The translations under genes were made by a program, and so were the position numbers. Of a stretch of DNA of 54,021 nt, positions 34,996 to 44,135 are shown in pieces (the stretch's first letter is position 1; each line of letters starts with the position of its first letter). Under the pieces are notes generated by a model, which was not told the DNA's origin, did not search any database, and saw nothing but the letters and a program-made list of their open reading frames with translations. The stretch is from positions 1 to 54,021 of the forward strand of contig LQBH01000004.1 of the NCBI GenBank assembly GCA_002030015.1. The letters are read 5' to 3'. This DNA is from a delta proteobacterium MLS_D. Lineage in GTDB: Bacteria; Desulfobacterota; Syntrophia; Syntrophales; UBA2210.

Positions 34996-36678
34996 TTATC
35001 TTGTCAGGTGCCGGTACTTGAGCCGGTGGGGCTGGTCGGCATCTCTGCCGAGACGCCGTTTCCGGTCGTCCTCGTAGTCCGAGTAGTTGCCCTCGAACCA
35101 GGTGACTGTGCCGTCATCTTCAAAGGCCAGAATATGGGTGGCGATACGATCGAGGAACCACCGGTCGTGGCTGATGACGACGGCGCATCCCGCGAAGTAT
35201 TCCAGCGCTTCTTCCAGTGACCGCATGGTGTTTACGTCGAGGTCGTTGGTGGGCTCGTCCAGGAGCAGGACGTTCGCGCCCTGCTTGATGATCGATGCCA
35301 GGTGTACACGGTTGCGCTCGCCGCCGGAAATCATATTCACCTTTTTCTGCTGATCCGTTCCGGTGAAATTGAACCGTGACACGTAAGCCCTTGAGTTCAT
35401 TTCACGATCGCCCAGCGTGACCATGTCGTTTCCCCCGGAGATGACTTCCCAGACGGTCTTGTCCGGGTCCAGGCTGTCCCGCTCCTGGTCGACGTAAGCG
35501 AGCTTGACCGTGTCACCCACTCGGAGCACGCCGGCGTCCGGTTCCTCGGTCCCGGTAATAAGCTTGAAGAGCGTCGTCTTGCCGGCGCCGTTCGGGCCGA
35601 TGACGCCGACGATCCCGCCTGCGGGCAGTGAAAAGGTCATGGTGTCGAAAATAATCCGGTCACCGTACGATTTCGCGAGGTTGTCCGCCTCGACCACGAT
35701 GTCGCCCAGCCGGGGACCGGGGGGTATGTAAATTTCCAGATCGTCGGGAGTCTTTTCGCGGGTCCGCTCAAGCAGGTCTTCGTAGGCGCTTATGCGCGCT
35801 TTGGACTTGGCCCGCCGTCCCTTCGGCGACATGCGGATCCAGTCCAGTTCACGTTCGAGGGTTTTTTGCCGTTCCGACTCGCTTTTCTCCTCCTGCCTCA
35901 GCCGGTCCCGTTTCTGTTCCAGCCAGGATGAGTAATTTCCTTTCCAGGGAATGCCCCGTCCCCGGTCAAGTTCGAGAATCCACCCCGCCACGTTATCGAG
36001 AAAATAGCGGTCGTGGGTTACGGCGATGACGGTGCCTTCGTATTGCTGAAGATGCTGCTCCAGCCAGGCGACGGTTTCCGCGTCCAGGTGATTGGTTGGT
36101 TCGTCGAGGAGTAAAATATCGGGTTTCTGCAGCAGCAGGCGACAGAGAGCGACCCGGCGTTTTTCTCCTCCTGACAGCACTGTTACCGGTGTATCTTCCG
36201 GCGGGCAGCGCAACGCGTCCATTGCCATATCGAGGCGGGCATCGATATCCCAGGCGTCGAGACGGTCGATGGTTTCCTGCAATTCACCCTGGCGCTCCAT
36301 GAGCCTGTTCATGTCGTCGTCGGACAGGGGTTCGGCAAATTTTTCGCTTATTTCATTATATTCACGCACCACGTCCACGACATCCCGCAGTCCTTCCTCC
36401 ACTTCTTCCCTGACGGTCCTGTCGGGATCGAGTTTCGGCTCCTGTTCGAGGTATCCCACGGTGAATCCGGAGGAGAGTATTGTTCTGCCCTCGAATTCCT
36501 CGTCCACCCCGGCGAGTATGCGCAGCAGGGAAGTCTTCCCCGAACCGTTGAGGCCGAGTACGCCGATCTTGGCCCCGTAAAAATAAGAAAGCGAGATATC
36601 GGAAAGCACGGCCCTGTTGCCGTAATACTTGTTCACCCGCATCATGGTATAAATAATTTTGTCCGGTGCTTCACTCAT
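34996..36678 (-). CDS. ettA: Energy-dependent translational throttle protein EttA (ABC-F)
   Basis: A 560-residue soluble ABC-F ATPase that binds the ribosomal E site and gates entry into elongation by ATP/ADP level. It has two nucleotide-binding domains. The first has Walker A GLNGSGKTS and signature LSGGEKRR. The second has Walker A GPNGAGKTT and signature ISGGERNR. The H-switch segments follow each LLLDEPTN. A charged linker (about 240-310) matches the P-site tRNA interaction motif. There are no transmembrane helices. AAGGAG precedes the ATG. Its stop codon abuts the RAYT element. Confidence 0.95.
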   Translation of the reverse strand: MSEAPDKIIYTMMRVNKYYGNRAVLSDISLSYFYGAKIGVLGLNGSGKTSLLRILAGVDEEFEGRTILSSGFTVGYLEQEPKLDPDRTVREEVEEGLRDVVDVVREYNEISEKFAEPLSDDDMNRLMERQGELQETIDRLDAWDIDARLDMAMDALRCPPEDTPVTVLSGGEKRRVALCRLLLQKPDILLLDEPTNHLDAETVAWLEQHLQQYEGTVIAVTHDRYFLDNVAGWILELDRGRGIPWKGNYSSWLEQKRDRLRQEEKSESERQKTLERELDWIRMSPKGRRAKSKARISAYEDLLERTREKTPDDLEIYIPPGPRLGDIVVEADNLAKSYGDRIIFDTMTFSLPAGGIVGVIGPNGAGKTTLFKLITGTEEPDAGVLRVGDTVKLAYVDQERDSLDPDKTVWEVISGGNDMVTLGDREMNSRAYVSRFNFTGTDQQKKVNMISGGERNRVHLASIIKQGANVLLLDEPTNDLDVNTMRSLEEALEYFAGCAVVISHDRWFLDRIATHILAFEDDGTVTWFEGNYSDYEDDRKRRLGRDADQPHRLKYRHLTR

Positions 36679-36754
36679 ACGGTACGGCTCCTTCTATTGA
36701 ATAGGCGCCACACTATCATCGGGATTCGGAGGGAGTCAAGAGGTTCGAACGGGT

Positions 36755-37855
36755 TCAGTCATTCGTCGCGGCGTCCTCAAAGAGATCGGCGTATTCGCCG
36801 TATCCCTCGGCGGCGAGATCTTCCCGCGGAACGAAACGGAGGGCCGCGGAATTCATGCAGTACCGAAGCCCCGTGGGGGAGGGACCGTCTGAAAAGACAT
36901 GCCCGAGGTGCGCGTCCGAGACCCTGGCGCGCACTTCCCGTCGGATCATGCCGTGGCCCCGGTCTTCCCTTTCCACGACCGCGTCATGGTCGACGGGGCG
37001 CGAGAAGCTCGGCCAGCCCGTACCGGAATCATACTTGTCGCGGGAACTGAAGAGTGGTGCCCCGGAAATAATGTCGACGTAGATGCCTTCCCGTTTATTG
37101 TCCCAGTATTCGTTGTGAAAAGGCGGCTCCGTGCCGCCCTGTCGGGTTACCCGGAACTGGAGCGGCGTCAGTTTCTTTTTCAGCTCCTCATCCGAGGGCG
37201 GGCGCCGGCGTGTCCCGTCATCGGGCGGTTCTGCGTCCTCTTTCCAGGTTTTTTTCAGAAAGGACTGTCGTCCCGAACCTGACCGGTACAGCCGGTAGTG
37301 CAGCGGGTTTCGGGCGTAATAGCCCTGGTGATGCGCTTCGGCAGGCCAGAAAGGTCCGGCGGGCCTGACTTCCGTAACCAGGGGTTTTGTGAACCGTCCG
37401 CTTTCTTCCAGGGCCGCTTTTGATGCTTCGGCCTGAAGGCGCTGTTTATCATCGTGGTAAAATATAGCGGCGGCATACTGCGTCCCCCGGTCGGCGAACT
37501 GTCCGCCCTCGTCCGTAGGGTCGATTTGCCGCCAGAAAACATCCAGAAGCTTTTCGTAGCTGATTATTGCAGGGTCATAGATCACCCGCACCGCCTCGAC
37601 GTGCCCGGTCGTTCCCCGGCAGACCTCTTCATAGATGGGATTTTCCACGGAACCGCCGGTGTACCCGGAAACCACGCCGATCACGCCATCGAGCTTCGAG
37701 AAGGGTGGCTCCATGCACCAGAAACAACCTCCGGCGAACGTTGCCACAGACGTTTCCCGGCCTGCGTGGTCTTCGCTCCCTCCTGCCGCCCCCGTCGCCA
37801 TCAGCACACTTATTACCAGTATTTCACACAACATGATCGCGCTCCCTCGTTTCAT
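36755..37855 (-). CDS. msrAB: Secreted bifunctional methionine sulfoxide reductase MsrA/MsrB
   Basis: A 366-residue fusion enzyme repairing both S- and R-methionine sulfoxide, probably in the periplasm. A signal-peptide-like N-terminus ([17 protein letters not shown]) precedes the MsrA domain, with catalytic C44 in GGCFWC. The MsrB domain has SGTGWPSF and GHVFSDGP, with its catalytic cysteine in RYCMNSAAL (about C333). The CXXC zinc pairs found in many MsrB proteins are not visible. The ATG at 37855 is chosen over a longer frame because AAAAGGAG lies just upstream. Such exported fusions resemble PilB/MsrAB. Confidence 0.92.
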   Translation of the reverse strand: MKRGSAIMLCEILVISVLMATGAAGGSEDHAGRETSVATFAGGCFWCMEPPFSKLDGVIGVVSGYTGGSVENPIYEEVCRGTTGHVEAVRVIYDPAIISYEKLLDVFWRQIDPTDEGGQFADRGTQYAAAIFYHDDKQRLQAEASKAALEESGRFTKPLVTEVRPAGPFWPAEAHHQGYYARNPLHYRLYRSGSGRQSFLKKTWKEDAEPPDDGTRRRPPSDEELKKKLTPLQFRVTRQGGTEPPFHNEYWDNKREGIYVDIISGAPLFSSRDKYDSGTGWPSFSRPVDHDAVVEREDRGHGMIRREVRARVSDAHLGHVFSDGPSPTGLRYCMNSAALRFVPREDLAAEGYGEYADLFEDAATND

Positions 37856-37999
37856 CGGGTGCTCCTTTTGCAGGCCTGCAAAGAGTGCCGGTTCTCCGGC
37901 GCCTGGCCCTGACTCCCGGTTATCCAGGGTCATGGAATAGAACAGCCCACAATTTTAAATAATATAACCATGGTGGCTAAAGTAAAAAAGAGGCGAGGG

Positions 38000-38015
38000 T
38001 GTGATTTCGGTCACA
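38000..38015. promoter_or_regulatory. CRP/FNR-family (HcpR-like) binding site
   Basis: TGTGATTTCGGTCACA is a perfect TGTGA-N6-TCACA palindrome in the gap between the divergent msrAB and thioesterase genes, 69 bases before the thioesterase ATG. The same half-sites are known for CRP and for HcpR of deltaproteobacteria (TTGTGA-N6-TCACAA). The flanking bases here are G on both sides. Confidence 0.5.
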
Positions 38016-38083
38016 GGAATTCCAAATGGACAACCTGCGCAGATTCTTGTATGAAAAACGAAGGAACGCCGGGAGGATACACC

Positions 38084-38524
38084 ATGAAAGACGACGTAAC
38101 AACGACGCTGATGAAGAAGGCGGAAAAGGAACCTTACGCTCGCATGCTGGACATGCGGGTAATAGAGGCAGGCGCGGGTTCATCACGTGTGGAAATGACG
38201 CTGACCCCGAGGATGGAAAACATTTTCGGGATGGCTCACGGCGGTGCTGTTTTTTCGCTTATCGACGAGGCCTTTGAGATGGCATCCAATTCACACGGCA
38301 CCATGGCGGTGGCCCTCAACATGAACGTGACCTACATCGCGGCCGCCAGGACGGGAGACGTACTGCGCGCCGAGGCGCGGGAAGACGCCCGGACCAGGCG
38401 CACGGCCCATTATGATATCACCGTTCACAACGGCGACGGCGGTCTTGTCGCGACCTGCAGTGCGCTGGTGTACCGGAAGGACAAGTCCCTGCCGTTTTCC
38501 GATCCCCCGCGAGAGATTGATTGA
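38084..38524 (+). CDS. PaaI-family hotdog thioesterase
   Basis: A 146-residue hotdog-fold acyl-CoA thioesterase, probably cytoplasmic. MAHGGAVFSLIDEAFEMA carries the family HGG and the acidic catalytic residue. VALNMNVTYIAAARTGD follows as in PaaI. The start is set by GGGAGG shortly before the ATG at 38084; the longer frame runs back over the TGTGA-N6-TCACA site. PaaI-type enzymes often release CoA from stalled aromatic or short acyl thioesters. The substrate cannot be read here. The metallo-beta-lactamase gene follows after about 73 bases. Confidence 0.87.
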   Translation: MKDDVTTTLMKKAEKEPYARMLDMRVIEAGAGSSRVEMTLTPRMENIFGMAHGGAVFSLIDEAFEMASNSHGTMAVALNMNVTYIAAARTGDVLRAEAREDARTRRTAHYDITVHNGDGGLVATCSALVYRKDKSLPFSDPPREID

Positions 38525-38597
38525 CAGACAGCTCGATTCCCCCTATACTCCGCCGCGAAGGGGAGGCAAAAATGTTGAAAAGGCGGGGCGTTGTAAG

Positions 38598-39506
38598 GTG
38601 AGGCATATCGAAGCGGGACAAGTGACCGGGGGCGTCTGGTACCTGGGACGGGAAGAATCGGGTATTTACCTGCTCGAGGGCCCGTCGTCGTCCATGATTA
38701 TCAGCGGCGGCATGAGCTGGATCATCGAGGACGTGCTTGAACAGATGGATCGTTTCGGCATTGACGAGAGCCGGATCGACAAGTTACTGATTCTGCATTC
38801 ACACTTCGACCACGTCGGCCTGGTGCCGTTTTTCAAGCGTCGTAATCCGGACCTGACCGTGTACGCGTCGGCTCCGGCCTGGAAGGTGCTGGGGAATCCG
38901 AAAGCGATAGAAACCATTAACCGGTTCAGTCGGGCCACGGCAGAACGGCACGGCCGTGCGGACGTTCCGGCCGCCCGCGATCTCGACTGGCGGGACGATG
39001 TAAGCGGGGTCGTCGTATTCGAGGGGGATCGTATCGACTGCGGCGGTCTCGATGTCGAAATCATCGAGATTCCGGGTCATTCCTCATGTTCGATCGCCGC
39101 GTACGCGCCCGCCCTGAGGGCGCTCTTCCCCTCCGACGGCGGAGGCATTCCGTTCAGGGACGTCATTATACCTTCGGGTAATTCGAACTACACCAGGTTC
39201 CAGCAGAGCCTGGAAAAAATGCGGCGGTTGCCCGTCGATTTTTTCTGTGCCGATCACGGAGGATTCGTGACGGGCGACGAGGCCCGTCATTTTATTGACG
39301 ATACCATTACGGCGGCGCGAGACTTTCGAATCCTCATGGAACGTGTGTATCGGCGCAGCGGATCAGTTGAGGCGGCGACAAAACGTCTCGTTTCTCTGGC
39401 ACGTGCCGCCCGGCCCGATTACTTTCTGCCCGTTGAAATAATGGAAGGCGTTTACATGCAGATGGTTCGGCACGTGGCATCGGCGGCACCAGAGAGCAAA
39501 AAATAA
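38598..39506 (+). CDS. Metallo-beta-lactamase-fold hydrolase
   Basis: A 302-residue metal-dependent hydrolase of the glyoxalase II/RNase Z superfamily. The metal site is HSHFDHVG near residue 73, with GHSSCS and FCADHGGF supplying further ligands. There is no signal peptide. The start is uncertain: GTG at 38598 gives VRHIEAGQV, a typical N-terminus, but the ribosome binding site is weak. The product could hydrolyse a thioester or lactone; nothing in the sequence decides. It runs in the same direction as the thioesterase gene. Confidence 0.8.
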   Translation: MRHIEAGQVTGGVWYLGREESGIYLLEGPSSSMIISGGMSWIIEDVLEQMDRFGIDESRIDKLLILHSHFDHVGLVPFFKRRNPDLTVYASAPAWKVLGNPKAIETINRFSRATAERHGRADVPAARDLDWRDDVSGVVVFEGDRIDCGGLDVEIIEIPGHSSCSIAAYAPALRALFPSDGGGIPFRDVIIPSGNSNYTRFQQSLEKMRRLPVDFFCADHGGFVTGDEARHFIDDTITAARDFRILMERVYRRSGSVEAATKRLVSLARAARPDYFLPVEIMEGVYMQMVRHVASAAPESKK

Positions 39507-39538
39507 AAATTAATGTGAGGAGTGTGTGTAAATAAACC

Positions 39539-41119
39539 GTGAAATTTTCCGAATTCAATATTCATGAAAATATTCTGAAAGGAATCGAGGACGCCGGTTT
39601 TACCGACTGCACGGAAGTCCAGGAAATGACTCTTGCAGAAACACTCGGCGGTCGCGATGTGGCTGTCCAGTCGCAGACGGGGACGGGGAAAACGGCAGCC
39701 TTTTTGATAACGATATTCCAGCTTTTGTGCGAGGAATGGACGCCGTTCAGGAAAAAGGCGCTGATTGTTGTTCCCACCCGTGAGCTGGCCGTTCAGATCG
39801 AAAAGGAGGCGCGCCTCCTTGGAGGGCATCTGGACATTGCCATGGGAAGCATCTACGGGGGTGTCGGATACGCGGAGCAGGAGGCGCTCCTGGAGCGGGA
39901 CGCCGACATTATTATCGGAACGCCCGGCAGGCTTCTCGACTTCAGCCAGTCGGGAAAATTAAAACTCAAGGACCGGGGATTCCTGGTCATCGACGAGGCG
40001 GACCGGCTGTTCGATATGGGATTTCTGCCCGACCTGCGGCGGATGTTTCGAAAAATGCCCCCGCCGGATCGCAGGATGACCATGCTCTTCAGCGCCACGC
40101 TCGACGCCACGGCCCGGGAGCTTGCCTGGGAGCATATGAACGACCCCATTGAGATCAAGGCGACGCCGGGCCGGATGCTGGTTGAGGACGTGACGCAGGA
40201 ACTCTACCATGTGGGAATCCACGAGAAAATGAACCTGCTCCTCGGTCTCCTGAAAAAAGAAAACCCCCGAAACGTGCTTATTTTTACCAACACGAAACAC
40301 GACGCCTACGAGGTTTCGAAGCGGCTCGAGTGCAATGGATACCGCAGTACTTACATGATCGGCGATCTGCCGCAGAGCAAACGTCTCAAGATAATCGGCA
40401 ATCTTAAATCGGGGAAAGTACGTTACCTGGTTGCCACGGATGTTGCCGCCCGGGGGCTCCACGTGGATGACCTGCAGATGGTTGTCAATTACGATATTCC
40501 GCAGGATTTCGAAAATTACGTGCACCGGATCGGGCGGACGGCACGGGCCGGCAGGACGGGGAAAGCGGTGTCGCTGGCCTGCGAAAAATATGTATACGGC
40601 CTGGAAGCTATAGAAAAATATATCGGTATGAGTATTCCCGTGGTCTGGCCTGAAGAGGATCTCCTGGTTCCCGACGTCAGTTCAGGCAAGAGGTTTAGAA
40701 TGACTGACAGGGAACGCGAGCCAAAGCTGAAGGTCCGCGGGGAGAAACGGGAGATGCCGTTGCGGAAGAGGAAGAAACAGGCGAAAGAGGGCCCGGAACG
40801 GGCGGAGGAGGAAAAGAAGCGCCGTCGCGAACCTTCCGTGTCGTCCGGATCGAAAAAGCAGCCGAAAGAACGGACCGGGAAGCCGCCGTCTGGAAAGAAA
40901 ACGAGGGAAGAGCGGATCGCTTATTATCGTGAAAAATACGGAGAAGATTTCACTGTTCCCGCCGAAAAGGTAAAAACCGTTTCCGCGGTCGCGGAACATC
41001 CTGTCCGGCAGGCTGAACCCGTTGACCGGCGTAAAAAAAGCGAAAACCCTTCTTTCCTCTCGAAAGTCAGGCGTTTCTTCGGAGCACAATCCGGGGAGAA
41101 GCAAACGAAAAAGAAATAA
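39539..41119 (+). CDS. DEAD-box RNA helicase with basic C-terminal tail
   Basis: A 526-residue ATP-dependent RNA helicase, probably acting in ribosome assembly or mRNA turnover. Motifs in order are: Q motif CTEVQ, Walker A TGTGKT (47-52), PTREL, DEAD (152-155), SAT, and HRIGRTARAG. From about 390 the chain is a low-complexity, strongly basic tail rich in K, R and E, typical of RNA-binding extensions in RhlB/RhlE-like proteins. The GTG start has GAGGAG upstream at rather long spacing. A strong terminator follows. Confidence 0.93.
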   Translation: MKFSEFNIHENILKGIEDAGFTDCTEVQEMTLAETLGGRDVAVQSQTGTGKTAAFLITIFQLLCEEWTPFRKKALIVVPTRELAVQIEKEARLLGGHLDIAMGSIYGGVGYAEQEALLERDADIIIGTPGRLLDFSQSGKLKLKDRGFLVIDEADRLFDMGFLPDLRRMFRKMPPPDRRMTMLFSATLDATARELAWEHMNDPIEIKATPGRMLVEDVTQELYHVGIHEKMNLLLGLLKKENPRNVLIFTNTKHDAYEVSKRLECNGYRSTYMIGDLPQSKRLKIIGNLKSGKVRYLVATDVAARGLHVDDLQMVVNYDIPQDFENYVHRIGRTARAGRTGKAVSLACEKYVYGLEAIEKYIGMSIPVVWPEEDLLVPDVSSGKRFRMTDREREPKLKVRGEKREMPLRKRKKQAKEGPERAEEEKKRRREPSVSSGSKKQPKERTGKPPSGKKTREERIAYYREKYGEDFTVPAEKVKTVSAVAEHPVRQAEPVDRRKKSENPSFLSKVRRFFGAQSGEKQTKKK

Positions 41120-41146
41120 ATCCGACAGGTATCGGGTACAGGAAAA

Positions 41147-41186
41147 GACCCGCGGACAGGCGGTGCAATCCGGCTGTCCGCGGGTC
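41147..41186. terminator. Bidirectional terminator hairpin
   Basis: GACCCGCGGACAG (41147-41159) pairs perfectly with CTGTCCGCGGGTC (41174-41186), a 13-bp stem between convergent genes. T-rich sequence follows on the plus strand and an A-rich tract (AAAA) precedes it, so it can serve both the helicase and the isomerase transcripts. Confidence 0.8.
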
Positions 41187-41215
41187 CTGTTGTTTCTGTT
41201 CCCGTCAGTCGGTTT

Positions 41216-42202
41216 CTACAGGAACCGCTCTATTTTCGCCGATTTTTTGAGATCGTTCACATATTCCTCGACGATTTTGTTGCTTTTCTGTTCCTTCAGG
41301 TGTTTGCCGATGGTGTCCTTCGCCTCGTCGAACGGTACCACTCGCGCGTCCTTCCTGTCGGTCACCCGGATGATGTGATAGCCGAACGAGGTTTCGATCA
41401 CCGGGCTTGTTTCATCCGGCTTCATCGAAAATGCGGCGTCCTCGAAGGTTTTGTCCATGTTACCCCGGGCGAAGAAACCCAGGTCACCTCCCTGTTCACT
41501 GCTGGGACACTGGGAGACCTCGCGGGCCACTGTTTCGAAATCATCGCCTTTTTCAAGTCGTTTTCCGGCGGCGTCGATTTTCCCCCGCGCTTCCTTCTTG
41601 TCGTCTTCTGATGCATCTTTCGGGACGGCGACAAAAACATGGCTTGCCTTGACCTGTTCAGGTTCCTTGAAATGGTCGGGATTTTCCTCGTAGAAGGTTT
41701 CACATTCCTCGCCGGACACGGAAATTGTGCTCAGTACCTTCTTATCAAGAAGGTTTTTCACGGCGAGATTCCTTTTTATCTGCGATTCCAGTTCCGCCTG
41801 CGTGATACCCATGTTTGCCATTGTATTCCGGTAGGTATCTTCATCGGGAAACCGCTCCTTCAGACCCTGGAGCTCACGGTTTACCGCCTCGGAGGAAACG
41901 GGAATCTTCTCCTTGACACTTTCCTGGCAGAGCAACTCGTAATTGATGAGTCGTTCCAGAACTTCATGCTTCATGTTTTCCATCTGGGACTCGGCCAGCT
42001 GCTCTCCTTTCATGGCTGAAAGTTCCCTGATCTTGGTGACTTCTTTTTCGAGGGTGTCCCGTGAAATCATCGTGCCGTTTACAAGTGCTGCCGGTTTATC
42101 GGCCATTTTCTTCTCGGGTGCCGCCTGGGCCGCCGCAGCGTGCGGAAGGATCCACAGCATCAGGAAAACCGCTACCCACATAATTTTCATGTTGACGCGC
42201 AT
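41216..42202 (-). CDS. Periplasmic PpiC-type peptidyl-prolyl isomerase (SurA/PrsA-like)
   Basis: A 328-residue folding chaperone with an N-terminal signal peptide (hydrophobic run to about residue 26, AAAAQAA cleavage region). A SurA-N-like helical chaperone domain follows (PAALVNGTMISRD onward). One parvulin domain lies at about 180-290 (ASHVFVAVP, GGDLGFFARGNM, SFGYHIIRVTDR). It should assist folding of outer membrane or secreted proteins. GGAGTG precedes the ATG. The single parvulin domain separates it from E. coli SurA, which has two. Confidence 0.9.
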   Translation of the reverse strand: MRVNMKIMWVAVFLMLWILPHAAAAQAAPEKKMADKPAALVNGTMISRDTLEKEVTKIRELSAMKGEQLAESQMENMKHEVLERLINYELLCQESVKEKIPVSSEAVNRELQGLKERFPDEDTYRNTMANMGITQAELESQIKRNLAVKNLLDKKVLSTISVSGEECETFYEENPDHFKEPEQVKASHVFVAVPKDASEDDKKEARGKIDAAGKRLEKGDDFETVAREVSQCPSSEQGGDLGFFARGNMDKTFEDAAFSMKPDETSPVIETSFGYHIIRVTDRKDARVVPFDEAKDTIGKHLKEQKSNKIVEEYVNDLKKSAKIERFL

Positions 42203-42488
42203 ACATTCACTCCGTTGTTATGGATTTGAAAAAGAGTTCCCGGGACTTTCCGTGCCGGTAAAGACGAACCGGCCGCCGTCTGTCGTGTAGATAACGGGCA
42301 ACTCTTGATCAGTTATCGTTCGACCCTTATCACAAATAAATGAAATTAAAAAATATTTTTTTAAACAAGTCGGCGATGCTGTATATCTTCGAAAGCGCCC
42401 GACACCGATGGCATGATCGACGGTGTTGTGCTATGGCAACGGAAAGCATGAATTACCCGACGGCAGACCTTCACGAAAGGGGTATTCC

Positions 42489-42935
42489 ATGAAATATTCA
42501 GCGGCGCAACAGGGAAGAATATTTGTTATTCGCCTCGAAGACGGCGACATCGTTCATGAAGAAATCGAGAAACTCGCACGCTCCGAAGATATCAGGGCGG
42601 GAGCGCTGATCATCCTCGGAGGCGCCGACGAGGGAAGCCGCATTGTCTCCGGTCCCCGTGAGGGCAGGTCGCAACCCGTCGTCCCCATGGAAACGATTCT
42701 CAACGACGTGAACGAAGCAGCGGGCACGGGAACGCTCTTTCCCGACGAGGAGGGGAATCCGGTTCTTCACATGCATATGACGTTCGGCAGGCTGGGTGAA
42801 CCGAGCCGAACCGGTTGTATCCGGTCGGGTGTTCGCGTGTGGCATGTCATGGAGGTTGTTCTCGTGGAATTACTCGACTCGACGGCGGTCCGCCGGCTTG
42901 ACGATACAACGGGGTTTGCGCTGCTTGATCCGTGA
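42489..42935 (+). CDS. PPC/DUF296-domain protein, second copy
   Basis: A 148-residue protein of the PPC (DUF296) family and a distant paralogue of the protein at 30512-30949. The family elements are GRIFVIRLEDGDIV, GALIILGGADEGSRI, the histidine cluster LHMHMTFG, and RVWHVMEVVLVEL. The start at 42489 is set by AAAGGGG upstream; the longer frame begins in non-coding sequence. It converges with nifS, with 18 bases between the genes. The function of bacterial members is unknown; DNA binding is not established. Confidence 0.8.
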   Translation: MKYSAAQQGRIFVIRLEDGDIVHEEIEKLARSEDIRAGALIILGGADEGSRIVSGPREGRSQPVVPMETILNDVNEAAGTGTLFPDEEGNPVLHMHMTFGRLGEPSRTGCIRSGVRVWHVMEVVLVELLDSTAVRRLDDTTGFALLDP

Positions 42936-42953
42936 CGGGGCTTTGACGGTGGT

Positions 42954-44135
42954 TCAACGACCGTCGGCCGGTCGGGAATCCTCGTTCCAGAAGGGCGACA
43001 TGGCTCGCAGTGTCGCCATGATGCTTTCAAGTTTTTCCACGACGAAGTCTATCTCTGCCTCCTCACTGTATATGCTGAGGCTGAACCGTATGGAACCGTG
43101 GGCCATGGTGAAGGGAACGCCCATGGCAAGCATGACATGGGACGGCTGCAGAGAACCCGAGGTACAGGCGGAACCTGACGATGCGCAGATGCCGTATTCG
43201 TTCATCATGAGAAGAATGCTTTCCCCTTCGACAAATTTGAAGCTGATGTTCGACGTGTTGGGCAGGCGGTTTTTTTTATCGCCGTTGACTGTCGCGTGTG
43301 GAATTCTCGACGTGATTTCGCGTTCCAGTTTGTCGCGCAGTTTTCTGACGCGGTTTTCCATGGCGGGCAGGTGATCCAGGGCACGTTCACAGGCCTTGCC
43401 CAACCCGGCTATGTAGGGAACATTTTCCGTGCCGGCGCGGCGTTCCAGCTCCTGGTGCCCTCCGATGAGAAAAGGAACGAACCTGGTTCCTTTTCGCACG
43501 TAGAGGACGCCGATACCCTTGGGGGCGTGCAGCTTGTGCCCCGAAAGGGACAGCATGTCGACACCCGATGAGTCCACGTCTATGGGGACTTTGCCTACTG
43601 CCTGCACGGCGTCGGTATGAACGAGAATTCCCCGCTCGCGGGCGATGCCGGCGGCTTCCTCCACGGGGAAAATAACGCCCGTTTCATTATTGGCCCACAT
43701 GAGTGTTACCAGGGCCGTGTCATCGGTGAGACTCTCCCGGTAGGCGTCCATGTCGAGACGGCCTTTCGAATCGACGGGCACTTCCGTTATACGGTAGCCG
43801 TTCCGCGCGAGGAACAGGCAGAGTTCCCGCACGGCGGGATGTTCCACACGGCTCGTGACGATATGACGTTTTTCGGGATTGACCGCCAGGGCCGAGCGTA
43901 CGGCCGTGTTATCGCTTTCCGTGCCGCAACTGGTGAAGATAATTTCGTCGGGCGAAGCGCCGATAAGCCGGGCCACTTGCCCGCGGGCTTCCTCAACGAC
44001 GGGAGCGACCCGTCCGCCGAAAGAATGCATGCTTGAAGGGTTGCCGTAATACCCGGTGAGGTAGGGCATCATGGCGTCGAGCACTTCCGTCGCGATCCGG
44101 GTGGTGGCGTTGTTGTCCAAATACACGGTATTCAT
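42954..44135 (-). CDS. nifS: Cysteine desulfurase NifS
   Basis: A 393-residue PLP-dependent enzyme that takes sulfur from cysteine and delivers it to NifU for Fe-S cluster assembly. The PLP lysine is K201 in LSLSGHKLHAPKG. The catalytic cysteine is C324 in GSACTSG. The N-terminus YLDNNATTRIA is typical. Its start overlaps the nifU stop by four bases (ATGA), so the two are translated together. No nitrogenase structural genes are present, so it should serve general or Hdr/Nfn cluster assembly. Confidence 0.94.
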   Translation of the reverse strand: MNTVYLDNNATTRIATEVLDAMMPYLTGYYGNPSSMHSFGGRVAPVVEEARGQVARLIGASPDEIIFTSCGTESDNTAVRSALAVNPEKRHIVTSRVEHPAVRELCLFLARNGYRITEVPVDSKGRLDMDAYRESLTDDTALVTLMWANNETGVIFPVEEAAGIARERGILVHTDAVQAVGKVPIDVDSSGVDMLSLSGHKLHAPKGIGVLYVRKGTRFVPFLIGGHQELERRAGTENVPYIAGLGKACERALDHLPAMENRVRKLRDKLEREITSRIPHATVNGDKKNRLPNTSNISFKFVEGESILLMMNEYGICASSGSACTSGSLQPSHVMLAMGVPFTMAHGSIRFSLSIYSEEAEIDFVVEKLESIMATLRAMSPFWNEDSRPADGR

